Positions 25,197 to 37,300 of a DNA stretch of 64,000 bases are shown here, piece after piece (the stretch's first letter is position 1; each line of letters begins with the position of its first letter). This DNA comes from M3007 sp044230315 (lineage in GTDB: Bacteria; Bacteroidota; Bacteroidia; Chitinophagales; Saprospiraceae). The notes beneath the pieces are model-generated. The model did not search any database. It had not been told where the DNA came from and saw only the letters and a program-made list of their open reading frames with translations. The position numbers and the translations under genes were made by a program. The DNA lies in assembly GCA_044230315.1 (NCBI GenBank), contig JBGARJ010000002.1:204431-268430 (forward strand). Direction: 5' to 3'.

Positions 25197-26522
25197 ATGT
25201 TGTCAGAACAAATTGTAATCTACGCAATTGTTCTTCTTGTCTGCGCCGCCATCGTTTTTATCTACCTTCGAAAGCTGAGCAAAGCCTCGAAGGTGGTCGA
25301 AGCAAAAATTGAAAAAGCAAAACAGGAAGGACTGCACGAGCCGGTATCGTTGCATCCGGTTATCGATCTGAATACCTGCATTAAAAGCGGGGCCTGCGTG
25401 GCGGTCTGCCCGGAAAAAGATATTCTGGGGATCATTCATGGCCGGGCTACGCTGATCAATGCGTCCCATTGCGTCGGTCACGGCGCGTGTTTCCACAACT
25501 GTCCCGTGGAAGCCATTTCCCTGGTCATAGGCACCGAAAAAAGAGGCGTGGACCTGCCACACGTCAACCAGGAATTCGAAACCAACGTGCCCGGTATTTA
25601 CATTGCCGGCGAGCTCGGCGGCATGGGGCTGATCAAAAACAGCGTGGAGCAAGGCCAGGCTGCCGTAGAGAACATCGTGCGCACGGGCTTTAAGAAAGAT
25701 GCCTCCACCTACGATCTGGTCATCATCGGCGCCGGGCCGGCCGGCATTTCTGCCACGCTTACCGCTAAAAAATACGGCTTAAATTTTCTTACCCTCGAAC
25801 AGGATACCCTGGGCGGCACGGTATATTCCTTCCCCCGGTCCAAGATCGTTATGACGGCCCCCATGGACCTGCCTTTGCACGGCAGGGTAAAACTATACGA
25901 TACCAGCAAGACCGAGTTGCTCCAACTCTGGCAAACCGTTTTGGCCGAAAATAACATTACCATTACGGAAAACACCAAAGTTGATAGCATCGAACCGGAA
26001 GGCGATCATTTTCTGCTGCATACCAACCGCGGCGACACCGTAAAGGCTAAAAAAGTACTGCTGGCCATCGGCCGGCGCGGAACACCGCGAAAATTGGGCG
26101 TGCCGGGCGAAGCGCTCGAAAAGGTAGCCTACCGGTTGTTGGAACCCGAGCGGATCCAGCAAAAAAATGTAATGGTGGTAGGCGGCGGCGATTCGGCGAT
26201 CGAAGCGGCGCTTTCGCTGGCCGAGCAGAATAACGTGGTGCTGTCGTACCGGAGTGAAGCCTTTAGCCGCCTGAAACCCAAAAACCGGGACAACCTGAAT
26301 GCGGCGCTTCAACACGGTTCGCTACAGGTCAAATACAAATCCAATCTGGTTAAAATAGAACAGGATAAAGCTGTCCTGGCTTCGGAAGAAGAAGGACAGC
26401 TAGTCCTGGATAACGACCTGGTTTACATTTTCGCCGGTGGGGAATTGCCTACCGAATTTCTAAAGAAAGCAGGGGTAGAGATCACTAAACGATTTGGATA
26501 TACCATGAAGAAACACCGATAA
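25197..26522 (+). CDS. FAD/NAD(P)-dependent oxidoreductase with ferredoxin-like domain and membrane anchor
   Basis: A 441-residue protein: an N-terminal membrane span (5-24), a ferredoxin-like domain (55-110), and a thioredoxin-reductase-like domain with FAD motif LVIIGAGPAGISATL and a second dinucleotide motif VMVVGGGDSAIEAALSLAE. Both cluster motifs lack the second Cys of the usual CxxCxxCxxxCP: C61-xx-S64-xx-C67-xxx-C71 and C92-xx-H95-xx-C98-xxx-C102. The replacement by Ser and His may alter the clusters. Between the domains lies DLPHVNQEFETNVPGIYIAGELGGMGLI, also seen in related reductases. It probably moves electrons between NAD(P)H and the cytochrome b and multiheme proteins encoded around it; direction unknown. 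Confidence 0.8.
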   Translation: MLSEQIVIYAIVLLVCAAIVFIYLRKLSKASKVVEAKIEKAKQEGLHEPVSLHPVIDLNTCIKSGACVAVCPEKDILGIIHGRATLINASHCVGHGACFHNCPVEAISLVIGTEKRGVDLPHVNQEFETNVPGIYIAGELGGMGLIKNSVEQGQAAVENIVRTGFKKDASTYDLVIIGAGPAGISATLTAKKYGLNFLTLEQDTLGGTVYSFPRSKIVMTAPMDLPLHGRVKLYDTSKTELLQLWQTVLAENNITITENTKVDSIEPEGDHFLLHTNRGDTVKAKKVLLAIGRRGTPRKLGVPGEALEKVAYRLLEPERIQQKNVMVVGGGDSAIEAALSLAEQNNVVLSYRSEAFSRLKPKNRDNLNAALQHGSLQVKYKSNLVKIEQDKAVLASEEEGQLVLDNDLVYIFAGGELPTEFLKKAGVEITKRFGYTMKKHR

Positions 26523-26547
26523 TCACTGTATTCTAAACGCGCTCCAG

Positions 26548-28389
26548 TTGAAATTTACGATCCTCCATATAGCAGTACTGCTGGTCTTCTGTTCTCTGAA
26601 GGCGGCGGCGCAACTGTCGCCCGGTGATTTGGCGAAGCCGCACGCCGACCTGGAGGGGGTTTTCAACTGTACCAAATGCCACGACCTGGGCAATAAAGTC
26701 ACCAACGATAAATGCCTGTCGTGCCATAAAGAGATCAAAACCCGGCTCGACCGCGGCAACGGTTTTCACGCCTCGCGCGAGGCCAAAGGCAAAGACTGTA
26801 CGGCCTGCCACAGCGACCACCACGGCCGGAATTTCCAGATGGTCCATTTTGACCAGAAGAAATTTAACCATACGCTGACCGGCTACGAACTGAAAGGCGC
26901 GCATGCGGCGGCAGATTGCCGGAAATGCCATAAACCCGATTACATAGACGACGCCGGCCTGAAAAAAAGAAGCGATACCTTTTTGGGCCTTACGCAGGAA
27001 TGTAAAACCTGCCACAAGGATGCCCACCAGGGCACGCTCTCCAACGATTGCGCCCGGTGCCATACTACCGATGCGTTTGCGCCGGCCCGGAATTTTGACC
27101 ACAATAAAACCGATTTTGCCCTGCTGGGTCAGCACAAAACCGTGGGGTGCGCCGAGTGCCACAAAAAAGAACCGCGCAATGGGGCTGTCTTCCAGAAGTT
27201 TGCGGGGGTGTCCTTTAAGAATTGCAACAGTTGCCATACTGATCCGCACAATTCCAACCTCGGCAACAACTGCAAAACCTGCCACGTCGAGACCTCCTTC
27301 ACCGCGCTGAGCGGCTTGTCGAGGTTCAACCACAACGAAACGCACTTCCCGTTAAAAGGCAAACACCTGCAACTCGACTGCGCCCGCTGCCACACCATGA
27401 ACGCCACTCCCGTCGCAATTTTTCAGGACCGGCCCGGCACCCGGCCCAGCGACTGCGCCAGCTGCCACCGGGACGTGCACGACAATAAATTCGGACCCTA
27501 CTGTGCCGAATGCCACAATGAAAAATCGTTCGGGATGCAGGGGCAGAACACCCTGGAAAAATTCAACCACAATCTGACCGGTTTTGAATTGACCGGGAAA
27601 CACGAGGGCCTGGATTGCAAGAAATGCCACAAAAGCGGCAATTTTCTCGATCCCCTGCCGCACTTCACCTGCGATGCCTGCCACCAGGATTACCACGAAG
27701 GCCAAATGGCCTCCATCCTGGGCATCAGCCCCGATTGCAACAGGTGCCACACGGTGTATGGTTTTGAAAATAGCTCGTACTCTATTGCCGAGCACAACAA
27801 GACCAAATTCAAACTGGAAGGCGCGCACATGGCTACGCCGTGTTTTGCCTGCCACAAAAAGGAAGCGGAAAAGTGGAAATTCAAAAATATCGGCGAACGC
27901 TGCGTGGATTGCCACACGGATGTGCACATTGGGTTTATCGATCCCAAATTCTACCCGGAGCGTTCGTGCGACCGCTGTCACGTCACGGAAAGTTGGGTAG
28001 AGAACCGCTTTGACCACAACCAGACCAAGTTCAAATTACTGGGCGCTCATGCCGCGCAAAATTGCATGGCCTGCCACGGGAAAGACGACGGCGGCAAACT
28101 GCCGCAGCGCTACCAAAAATTCGCCGGCATGGAAACAGCCTGTACTGCATGCCATAAAAACGTACACGACAATCAATTTGAAAAAGACGGGATCACGGAT
28201 TGCCTGCGCTGCCACGCTTTTGAAAACTGGAAGGCCGGCAAATTCAACCACAATAAAGCCGCGTTCAAACTGGAAGGCAAACACGCCTCCGTTGCCTGCG
28301 CCGCCTGTCATAAACAAGTGGAAATGCACGGCGAATTGGTTGTTCAATATAAGTTAAAACGCTTTGAATGTATAGACTGCCACCAGTGA
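26548..28389 (+). CDS. Exported multiheme cytochrome c, 23 CxxCH motifs
   Basis: A 613-residue protein with a signal peptide (ILHIAVLLVFCSLKAAAQ) and, by my count, 23 CxxCH heme-binding motifs, the last just before the stop (CIDCHQ). Many motifs are followed by FNHN, FDHN or GKH/GAH, giving extra His for bis-His ligation. It is cytochrome c3/c7-like in style but much longer. No ATG fits; TTG 26548, 25 bp after the preceding stop, gives the best signal peptide. The stop overlaps the start of the next cytochrome gene by 22 bp. It is probably periplasmic and hands electrons to the larger cytochromes. Confidence 0.85.
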   Translation: MKFTILHIAVLLVFCSLKAAAQLSPGDLAKPHADLEGVFNCTKCHDLGNKVTNDKCLSCHKEIKTRLDRGNGFHASREAKGKDCTACHSDHHGRNFQMVHFDQKKFNHTLTGYELKGAHAAADCRKCHKPDYIDDAGLKKRSDTFLGLTQECKTCHKDAHQGTLSNDCARCHTTDAFAPARNFDHNKTDFALLGQHKTVGCAECHKKEPRNGAVFQKFAGVSFKNCNSCHTDPHNSNLGNNCKTCHVETSFTALSGLSRFNHNETHFPLKGKHLQLDCARCHTMNATPVAIFQDRPGTRPSDCASCHRDVHDNKFGPYCAECHNEKSFGMQGQNTLEKFNHNLTGFELTGKHEGLDCKKCHKSGNFLDPLPHFTCDACHQDYHEGQMASILGISPDCNRCHTVYGFENSSYSIAEHNKTKFKLEGAHMATPCFACHKKEAEKWKFKNIGERCVDCHTDVHIGFIDPKFYPERSCDRCHVTESWVENRFDHNQTKFKLLGAHAAQNCMACHGKDDGGKLPQRYQKFAGMETACTACHKNVHDNQFEKDGITDCLRCHAFENWKAGKFNHNKAAFKLEGKHASVACAACHKQVEMHGELVVQYKLKRFECIDCHQ

Positions 28390-31202
28390 TCGGGTTTTTA
28401 GTGCTGGCGGTCGGAGCGTTTGCTCAATCGCCGCATGGGGCCAACTTTAAGGTCAATTGCGCCGCCTGCCATACCTCGGCGGGGTGGGAGATCCCGTACG
28501 ACGCCTGGGACCGGAACGGCCCGGTGTTTTCGCGTGTTACGGGCTGGCGTATCGGCTGGGATACGATGGGGTTTGATCACAATAAAACCAATTTTCCGCT
28601 CCAGGGGCAGCACACCCGGGTCGATTGCCGGAGCTGCCACGAAACCCTGGTGTTCTCCGATGCCAAAACCGGCTGTATTTCCTGTCATACGGACATGCAC
28701 AAGGGAACGGTCGGGACGGATTGCGCCCGCTGCCACACGACGAACAACTGGCTGGTGGACAACATTGCCGAATTGCACCAGGACAACGGCTTCCCGCTGC
28801 TGGGCGCACACGCCCTGGCCAATTGCACCGATTGTCATAAATCGGAATCGGCGCTTCAGTTTAACCGGATCGGGAATGCCTGCATCAATTGCCATGCGAG
28901 CGATTACGCAACCACAGCCAATCCGGACCACAAAAACGCCGGATTTTCCACCAACTGCGTGGATTGCCACGACGTCACCCGCTTCGATTGGAACACCAGT
29001 AAAATAAACCACGACTTTTTCCCGCTTACCAAAGGGCATGAAATTGCCGATTGCGCTAAATGCCATACCGGGGGGAATTATGCGAACACGAGCCCGGAAT
29101 GTATTTCCTGCCATAAAACCGATTACGACGCCTCGGTCAATCCCAGCCATACGGTATTACATTTTTCTCAAAATTGCGTGGATTGCCATACAACGGATCT
29201 GAACTGGATGCCGGCAAAATTCGCCCAACATGATGCGGCGTATTTCCCGATCTATAGCGGCACGCACCAGGGAACCTGGAACCAGTGCGCCGACTGCCAC
29301 AACAATCCATCCGACTTTGGGGAATTCACCTGTACCAGTTGCCATACCAACCCCACCACAGACAACCAGCACAACGGCGTAAACGGCTATACGTACAACA
29401 GTCCGGCTTGCCTGGCGTGTCACCCGAGCGGAAGTGCGACCGATGTGTTTGACCACAGCAAAACGAATTTTCCCCTGACGGGCGCGCACGTTGCCGTGAA
29501 TTGCACCCAGTGCCATACCACGGGTTATGCCGGCACGCCAACGGATTGCGCGAGTTGCCATACGACTGATTTCAACCAATCTTCCAATCCCAACCACGTC
29601 GCACTCGGCATTCCGAAAGATTGCGCAAGTTGTCATACGACCGCTGGCTGGTCGCCGGCCAGTTTTGCCATCCACAACAATTATTATCCACTCAACGGTG
29701 CGCATGCGACCATTGCCAATGAGTGCGCCACCTGCCATAAAGGCAATTACACCAACACGCCGAACACCTGTGCGGGCTGTCATACGCCGGACTACAACCA
29801 AACGACCAATCCGAACCACGCGGCGGCGAAATTCCCGACCGATTGCAAGACTTGTCACAACGAGACTACCTGGGTGCCGTCGACATTTGACCACAACAGT
29901 TTTTATCCACTGAATGGCGCGCACGCTGCGATTGCAAAGGATTGCAACACCTGCCACAACGGCAACTACACCAACACACCGAATACCTGTGCGGGCTGTC
30001 ATACGCCGGATTACAACCAGACGACCAATCCGAACCATGCGGCGGCGAAATTCCCCACCGATTGCAAGAGTTGCCACAGTGAAACGGCCTGGACGCCGGC
30101 CACGTTTGACCATGACGGGCAATATTTCCCCATTTACAGCGGGGCGCACAAAGGCGAATGGAACCAGTGTGCGGATTGCCATACCAATCCGTCCAATTAC
30201 GCCGAGTTCACCTGCACCACTTGTCACGCCAATCCGCAAACGAACAATCAGCACACAGGCGTAAACGGGTACACCTACAACAGTTCCGCCTGCCTGGCCT
30301 GCCACCCCACTGGCAGCGCCGCCAATGTGTTTGATCACAACAGCACTAAGTTTCCGCTGACCGGCGCCCACAAAACCACCGGCTGCATGGAGTGCCATAC
30401 TACGGGATTTGCCGGTACCCCGACGGAATGTGCGGCCTGCCATACCCCGGATTTCAACCTGAGCACCAACCCCAACCACGTAGCCCTGGCGATCCCGAAA
30501 GATTGCGCCGGTTGCCATACGACCAATGCCTGGGCGCCGGCTACGTTTGCCATCCACAGCAACTACTATGCGCTCAACGGCGCCCATGCACTCATAGCCA
30601 ACGAATGCGCTACGTGCCACAAAGGCAATTACAACAATACGCCGAACACGTGTGCGGGCTGTCATATCGACGACTACAACCAGACGACCAACCCCAACCA
30701 CGTTACGGCGAAGTTCCCGACCGATTGCAAAACCTGTCACAGCGAGACGGCCTGGGTGCCATCCACCTTTAATCATAGCACGGTGTACCCCCTGAATGGG
30801 GCGCATGCGACTATCGCCTGCAGTGCCTGCCACAAAAACGGAAACTACAACACTCCGCCTCCGACAACCTGCGTCGGTTGCCACCAGGCGGAATACAACC
30901 AAACGACCAACCCCAACCACGCGGCAGCGGGGTTCCCGACGACTTGTAAGGATTGTCACAGCGAAACGGCCTGGACGCCAGCCACGTTCAACCATGACGG
31001 CATGTATTTCCCCATTTATAGCGGCAAACACAAAGGGAAATGGGACCAGTGTACCGACTGCCATACCACGGCCGGGAATTACGCCCAGTTCAGTTGTACC
31101 GTTTGTCATACCAATCCGCAGACCAACAACAATCACCAGGGCGTGTCAGGCTATTCCTATTCGAGTCCGGCCTGCTATTCCTGTCACCCAAAAGGAAATT
31201 GA
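28368..31202 (+). CDS. Exported multiheme cytochrome c, 37 CxxCH motifs
   Basis: A 944-residue protein with signal peptide MYRLPPVIGFLVLAVGAFAQ and 37 CxxCH motifs by my count. Layout by heme number: an N-terminal domain (1-13) with TSAGWEIPYDAW, a link (14-15), two triheme units (16-21), a six-heme module with DHDGQYFPIYSGAH (22-27), two more triheme units (28-33) and a closing four-heme module (34-37). There is no lipobox and no T9SS sorting domain, so Sec export to the periplasm is all that can be read. It shares its entire modular plan with the following, far longer gene. It starts inside the previous gene, suggesting translational coupling. Confidence 0.9.
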   Translation: MYRLPPVIGFLVLAVGAFAQSPHGANFKVNCAACHTSAGWEIPYDAWDRNGPVFSRVTGWRIGWDTMGFDHNKTNFPLQGQHTRVDCRSCHETLVFSDAKTGCISCHTDMHKGTVGTDCARCHTTNNWLVDNIAELHQDNGFPLLGAHALANCTDCHKSESALQFNRIGNACINCHASDYATTANPDHKNAGFSTNCVDCHDVTRFDWNTSKINHDFFPLTKGHEIADCAKCHTGGNYANTSPECISCHKTDYDASVNPSHTVLHFSQNCVDCHTTDLNWMPAKFAQHDAAYFPIYSGTHQGTWNQCADCHNNPSDFGEFTCTSCHTNPTTDNQHNGVNGYTYNSPACLACHPSGSATDVFDHSKTNFPLTGAHVAVNCTQCHTTGYAGTPTDCASCHTTDFNQSSNPNHVALGIPKDCASCHTTAGWSPASFAIHNNYYPLNGAHATIANECATCHKGNYTNTPNTCAGCHTPDYNQTTNPNHAAAKFPTDCKTCHNETTWVPSTFDHNSFYPLNGAHAAIAKDCNTCHNGNYTNTPNTCAGCHTPDYNQTTNPNHAAAKFPTDCKSCHSETAWTPATFDHDGQYFPIYSGAHKGEWNQCADCHTNPSNYAEFTCTTCHANPQTNNQHTGVNGYTYNSSACLACHPTGSAANVFDHNSTKFPLTGAHKTTGCMECHTTGFAGTPTECAACHTPDFNLSTNPNHVALAIPKDCAGCHTTNAWAPATFAIHSNYYALNGAHALIANECATCHKGNYNNTPNTCAGCHIDDYNQTTNPNHVTAKFPTDCKTCHSETAWVPSTFNHSTVYPLNGAHATIACSACHKNGNYNTPPPTTCVGCHQAEYNQTTNPNHAAAGFPTTCKDCHSETAWTPATFNHDGMYFPIYSGKHKGKWDQCTDCHTTAGNYAQFSCTVCHTNPQTNNNHQGVSGYSYSSPACYSCHPKGN
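29619..30059 (+). repeat. Triheme repeat pair in the 37-heme gene, block 1
   Basis: Two units totalling 441 bp (74 plus 73 residues), each with three CxxCH motifs and one each of IHN or DHN, GAH and NPNH. Confidence 0.85.
30501..30941 (+). repeat. Triheme repeat pair in the 37-heme gene, block 2
   Basis: Two further units, again 441 bp in total, beginning DCAGCHTTNAWAPATF. They are separated from block 1 by the six-heme module. Confidence 0.85.
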
Positions 31203-31285
31203 AAATGACAGAATTTTATTGATTTTTTCTATCTTTAATCGAAAACGAAAATACATGGTATTGTAATTACTCATTCAAGATTATA

Positions 31286-31308
31286 CGCTTCGAATGTATA
31301 GACTGCCA
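31286..31308 (+). other. Duplicated 3' end of the 23-heme gene in front of the 88-heme gene
   Basis: CGCTTCGAATGTATAGACTG and the following CCA match 28360-28382, the last codons of the 23-heme gene, at 22 of 23 bases. In that old frame it would read RFECIDC. It overlaps the start codon region of the 88-heme gene exactly as the original overlaps the 37-heme gene start. It is best explained as a scar of a tandem duplication. Confidence 0.8.
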
Positions 31309-34300
31309 ACAATACTGGTTTTCCTTGGACTGGCGGTTCGGGTATTCTCCCAATCGCCGCACGGCGCTGATTTCAAGGTCAATTGCGCTGCCTGTCACAC
31401 ATCGGCCGGGTGGGAGATCCCGTTTGATGCCTGGAACCGCACGGGGCCGGTATTTTCGAGGGTTACCGGCTGGCAGATCGGCTGGGATACCGCGGCGTTT
31501 AACCACAACAAAACCAATTTTCAGCTCAAAGGTCAGCATGCCCAGGCGGATTGCCGGGCCTGCCATGAATCGCTCGTTTTTTCGCAAGCCCAAACAGGTT
31601 GTATTTCCTGCCATAAGGATATGCACAGCGGCACCGTAGGTTCGGATTGCGCCCGCTGCCATACCACCAACAATTGGCTGGTGGATAATATAAATGAGTT
31701 GCACCAGGACAATGGATTCCCGTTAGTGGGGGTGCATGCTTCGACGAATTGTATTGATTGCCATAAATCAGAAACAGGCTTGCGGTTCGACCGCATTGGA
31801 AATGCCTGCGTGAATTGCCACCTCGTGGATTATACCGCTACTACCAACCCGGATCACAAAGGCGCCGGGTTCTCGACCAATTGCGTGGAGTGCCACGACA
31901 TGACGCACCAGGATTGGACGACGGACAAGGTCAAACACGATTTTTTCCCGCTTACTAAAGGGCATGCTATATCCGATTGCGCCAAATGCCATGCGGGCGG
32001 CGATTACGCCAATACCAGCCCCGATTGTATTTCGTGCCACCAACCGGATTATGCGGCTTCCACCGACCCGAACCACACGCAGGCGCAATTTTCCAAAAAT
32101 TGCACGGATTGCCATACCACCGACGCCAACTGGATGCCGGCGAAATACAGTCAGCATGATGTGGATTATTTCCCGATCTACAGCGGGGCGCACCAGGGGA
32201 CCTGGAATAAATGCGCCGATTGCCACAGCAACACCAGCGACTATACTCAATTTACTTGCACCAGTTGCCATGCCAACCCGACCACTGACAATCAGCACGG
32301 CGGGGTCAATGGTTATTCGTATAACAGCCCGGCTTGCCTGGCCTGCCACCCGAACGGCAACGCAACGGATGTTTTCGACCATAGCAAAACGAATTTCCCG
32401 TTGACGGGTGCGCACCTGACGGTAAATTGTACGCAGTGCCATACAACGGGATATGCGGGCACGCCGACCAATTGTTCGGGTTGCCATACGCCCGATTACA
32501 ACCAAAGCGCCAACCCCGGCCACACAGTATTGGGGCTCCCGACGGATTGTGCGAGCTGCCATACGACGGCCGGCTGGTCGCCGGCAACCTTTGCCATCCA
32601 CAACAATTATTACCCGCTGAATGGCGCACACGCAGCGATTGCGACCGATTGTGCCACTTGTCACCACGGCAATTATACCAACACGCCGAACACCTGTGCG
32701 GGTTGTCACACCTCTGATTACAACCAAACGACCGATCCGAACCACGTAGCGGCCAAACTGTCAACCGATTGTAAGAGTTGCCACAATGAAACGGCGTGGG
32801 TTCCGTCGACCTTTGACCACAACAGTTTTTACCCGCTGACCGGCGCACACGCGGCGATTGCCAAGGATTGCAACGCCTGCCACAACGGAAATTATACCAA
32901 CACGCCGAACACCTGCGCGGGTTGCCATACAACCGATTACAACCAAACAACCGATCCGAATCACCTGGCGGCAAAATTCCCGACGGATTGCAAGAATTGC
33001 CACAACGAAACGGCGTGGGTTCCGTCGACCTTTGACCACAACAGTTTTTACCCGCTAACCGGGGCACACGCGGCGATTGCCAAGGATTGCAACGCCTGCC
33101 ACCACGGCGATTACACCAATACACCGAATACCTGCGCGGGTTGCCATACGCCGGACTATAACCAAACAGCGAACCCGAGCCACACAGCCCTGACCCTGCC
33201 GACTGACTGCGCGGGTTGCCACACCACCGGCGGCTGGGCGCCGGCTACTTTTACCATTCACAACAACTTCTACCCGCTCAACGGCGCCCATGCAGCCATC
33301 GCCAACGACTGCGCCACTTGCCACAAGGGCAATTATACGAATACGCCGAACACCTGCGCCGGCTGCCACACGCCGGATTACAATCAAACCACCAACCCGA
33401 ACCACGTGACCGCAACGTTCCCGACCGATTGCAAAACCTGCCACAGCGAAACGGCCTGGGTGCCTTCAACCTTCGATCACAATAATTTTTATCCCCTCAC
33501 GGGTATGCATGCCACCATCGCGATGGATTGCAACGCCTGTCACCACGGCAATTACACCAACACACCGAATACATGTGCCGGCTGCCACACGCCGGATTAC
33601 AACCAAACGACGAATCCGAGCCATACGACGCTGGCGTTGCCGATGGATTGTGCGGGTTGTCACACGACTGGCGGCTGGTCGCCGGCCACGTTTACGATCC
33701 ACAGCAATTATTACCCGCTTAACGGCGCGCATGCGGCCATTGCCAATGATTGCGCTACCTGCCACAAGGGCAATTACACCAACACGCCGAATACCTGCGC
33801 GGGTTGCCACACACCGGATTACAACCAGACGACCAACCCCAATCACGCGGCTGCCCAATTCCCGACGGATTGCGCGGCGTGCCACAATGAAACCACCTGG
33901 GCGCCGGCGACGTTTGATCACGACGGGCAGTATTTCCCCATTTACAGCGGTGCGCACAACGGCGAGTGGAACCAGTGCGCGGATTGCCATACCAATCCGT
34001 CCAATTTTGCCGAATTTACCTGCACCACTTGTCATGCCAACCCACAAACCAACAATCAGCACGCGGGCGTAAACGGATATACGTACACCAACTCCGCTTG
34101 TCTCGCTTGCCATCCGACGGGCAATGCCACCAATATATTTGACCACAATACCACAGCATTCCCGCTCACGGGCGCACACCTGACGACCAATTGTATCGAC
34201 TGCCATGCGTCGGGCTTTGCTGGTACGCCGACGGCTTGCGCGAGTTGCCATACACCGGATTATAATCAATCCACCAACCCCAATCATGCAGCGCTGGCCA

Positions 34301-37300
34301 TCCCGACGGATTGTGCGGAATGCCATACTACCAATGGCTGGCAGCCAGCGACGTTTGCCATTCACAACCACTATTATCCGCTCAATGGGGCGCATGCCGC
34401 TGTGGCGAATGATTGCGCCACCTGTCACCAGGGTAATTACAACAATACTCCGAACACTTGCGCGGGCTGCCATATCGGTGATTACAATAAGACCACCAAT
34501 CCGAATCACGTTACAGGCCAGTTTTCCACAGATTGCAAGATGTGCCATGGGGAGACCGCCTGGAGTCCGTCGACGTTTGATCACAACAGCGTATATCCGC
34601 TAACAGGCGCGCATGCCACCATTGCAAGCGATTGTAACGCGTGTCACCAGGGGAATTATACCAATACCCCGAATACTTGTGCGGGTTGTCACACACCGGA
34701 TTACAACCAGACGACCAATCCGAACCACGTGGCGCTGGCCATCCCGACGGATTGTGCGAGTTGCCACACGAATGTATCCTGGCAACCGGCCACCTTTGCC
34801 ATTCACAACAACTATTATCCGCTCAACGGCGCGCATGCAGCCATTGCCACGGATTGCGCCACCTGCCACAACGGCAACTACAACAATACGCCCAACACTT
34901 GCGCGGGTTGCCATATCGGCGATTACAACAAGACATCCAATCCAAATCACGTATCCGGACAATTTCCGACCGATTGCGCGACATGCCACGGCGAGACAAC
35001 GTGGGTGCCATCGACGTTAGACCACAATAGTTTTTATCCGTTGACCGGGGCGCATGCTGCGATTGCCAACGATTGCAATACCTGTCACCAGGGGAATTAT
35101 ACCTCCACGCCGAATACGTGTGCAGGTTGCCACACGCCGAATTACAACCAGACGACCAATCCGAACCACGTGGCGCTGGCCATCCCGACGGATTGCGCGA
35201 GTTGCCACACGAATGTATCCTGGCAACCGGCAACGTTTGCCATTCACAACAATTATTACCCGCTCAACGGCGCCCATGCGGCCATTGCCAGCGACTGCGC
35301 CACCTGCCACAACGGGAATTACAACAACACACCCAACACATGTGTAGGTTGCCACCAGACCAATTACAACCAGACGACCAACCCCAACCACGCGGCAGAA
35401 CAATTCCCCACCGATTGCGCCAGTTGCCACAGCGAAACGGCCTGGGCGCCGTCGACTTTCAACCACAACAACTATTATCCGCTCAACGGGGCGCACGCGA
35501 CTATTGCCAACGATTGCAACGCCTGCCACAACGGGAACTATACCACTACGCCGAATACCTGCGTGGGTTGCCACCAGACCAATTACAACCAGACCACCAA
35601 CCCGAATCACGCTGCTGCGCAATTCCCTACCGATTGTGCCAGTTGTCACAATGAAACGGCCTGGGTGCCGTCGACCTTCGACCACAACAATTTCTATCCG
35701 TTGACCGGGGCGCATGCGGCCATAGCCAATGATTGCAATGCCTGCCACCAGGGGAATTACACCTCCACACCGAATACGTGTGCGGGTTGCCACACGCCGA
35801 ATTACAACCAGACCACCAATCCGAATCACGTGGCGCTGGCCATCCCGACGGATTGTGCGAGTTGCCACACCAATGTATCCTGGCAACCGGCAACGTTCGC
35901 CATTCACAACAATTATTACCCGCTCAACGGCGCGCATGCAACCATTGCCAGTGACTGCACCACCTGCCACAACGGCAATTACAACAACACACCCAACACT
36001 TGCGTGGGTTGCCACCAGACCAATTACAATCAAACGACCAACCCGAGCCACGCGGCGGCGCAATTCCCCACCGATTGTGCGACTTGCCACAGCGAGACTG
36101 CGTGGGTACCGTCGACGTTAGACCACAATAGTTTTTATCCCTTGACCGGGGCGCATGCTGCGATTGCCAACGATTGCAATACCTGTCACCAGGGGAATTA
36201 TACCTCCACGCCGAATACGTGTGCGGGTTGCCACACGCCGAATTACAACCAAACCACGAATCCGAACCACCTGGCGCTGGCCATCCCGACGGATTGCGCC
36301 AGTTGCCATACCAATGCAGCCTGGCAACCGGCTACTTTCGCGATCCACAATAATTACTATGCCTTGAATGGGGCGCATGCGGCTATCGCTACCGACTGTG
36401 CGGCCTGCCACAACGGCAATTACAACAATACGCCGAACACTTGCGTGGGCTGCCACCAGGCCAATTACAACCAGACGACCAATCCGAACCACGTGGCAGA
36501 ACAATTCCCCACCGATTGCGCCACTTGTCACAGCGAGACGGCCTGGGTACCGTCGACTTTCGACCACAATAGTTTTTATCCGCTCAACGGGGCGCATGCG
36601 ACTATTGCCAACGATTGTAACGCCTGCCACAACGGCAATTACAACAACACGCCCAACACTTGCGTGGGTTGCCACCAGACCAATTACAATCAGACGACCA
36701 ACCCCAATCACGGTGCTGCGCAACTCCCCACCGATTGTGCCAGTTGTCACAATGAAACGGCGTGGGTGCCATCGACCTTCGACCACAACAGTTTTTACCC
36801 GCTGACCGGGGCGCATGCCGCCATTGCCAATGATTGCAATGCCTGTCACCAGGGGAATTACACCACTACGCCGAATACCTGTGCGGGTTGTCACACGCCG
36901 AATTACAACCAAACCACGAATCCGAACCACGTGGCGCTGGGTATTCCGACGGATTGCGCGAGTTGCCATACCAATGCGGCCTGGCAACCGGCTACTTTCG
37001 CGATCCACAATAATTACTACGCCTTGAATGGGGCGCATGCGGCTATTGCCAATGATTGCGCGGCCTGCCACAACGGCAATTACAACAACACACCAAATAC
37101 CTGCGCTGGATGCCATATCGGGGATTATAACCAAACCACAAGTCCGAACCACGTTCAGCAACAATTCCCAACCAATTGCGCGAGTTGCCACGACGAAACG
37201 GCTTGGATTCCGTCGACCTTTGACCACAACACCGTGTATCCGCTGACCGGCGCGCATGCGGCCATTGCCAACGACTGCAACGATTGCCACCACGGGAATT

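Noticed and set aside
29157..31136. 659-codon open frame on the minus strand opposite the 37-heme gene, and similar long frames opposite the 88-heme gene
   Set aside because: They exist only because the repeated codons of the cytochrome leave the antisense frame open; the products are low-complexity Val/Gly/Arg repeats with no domain.
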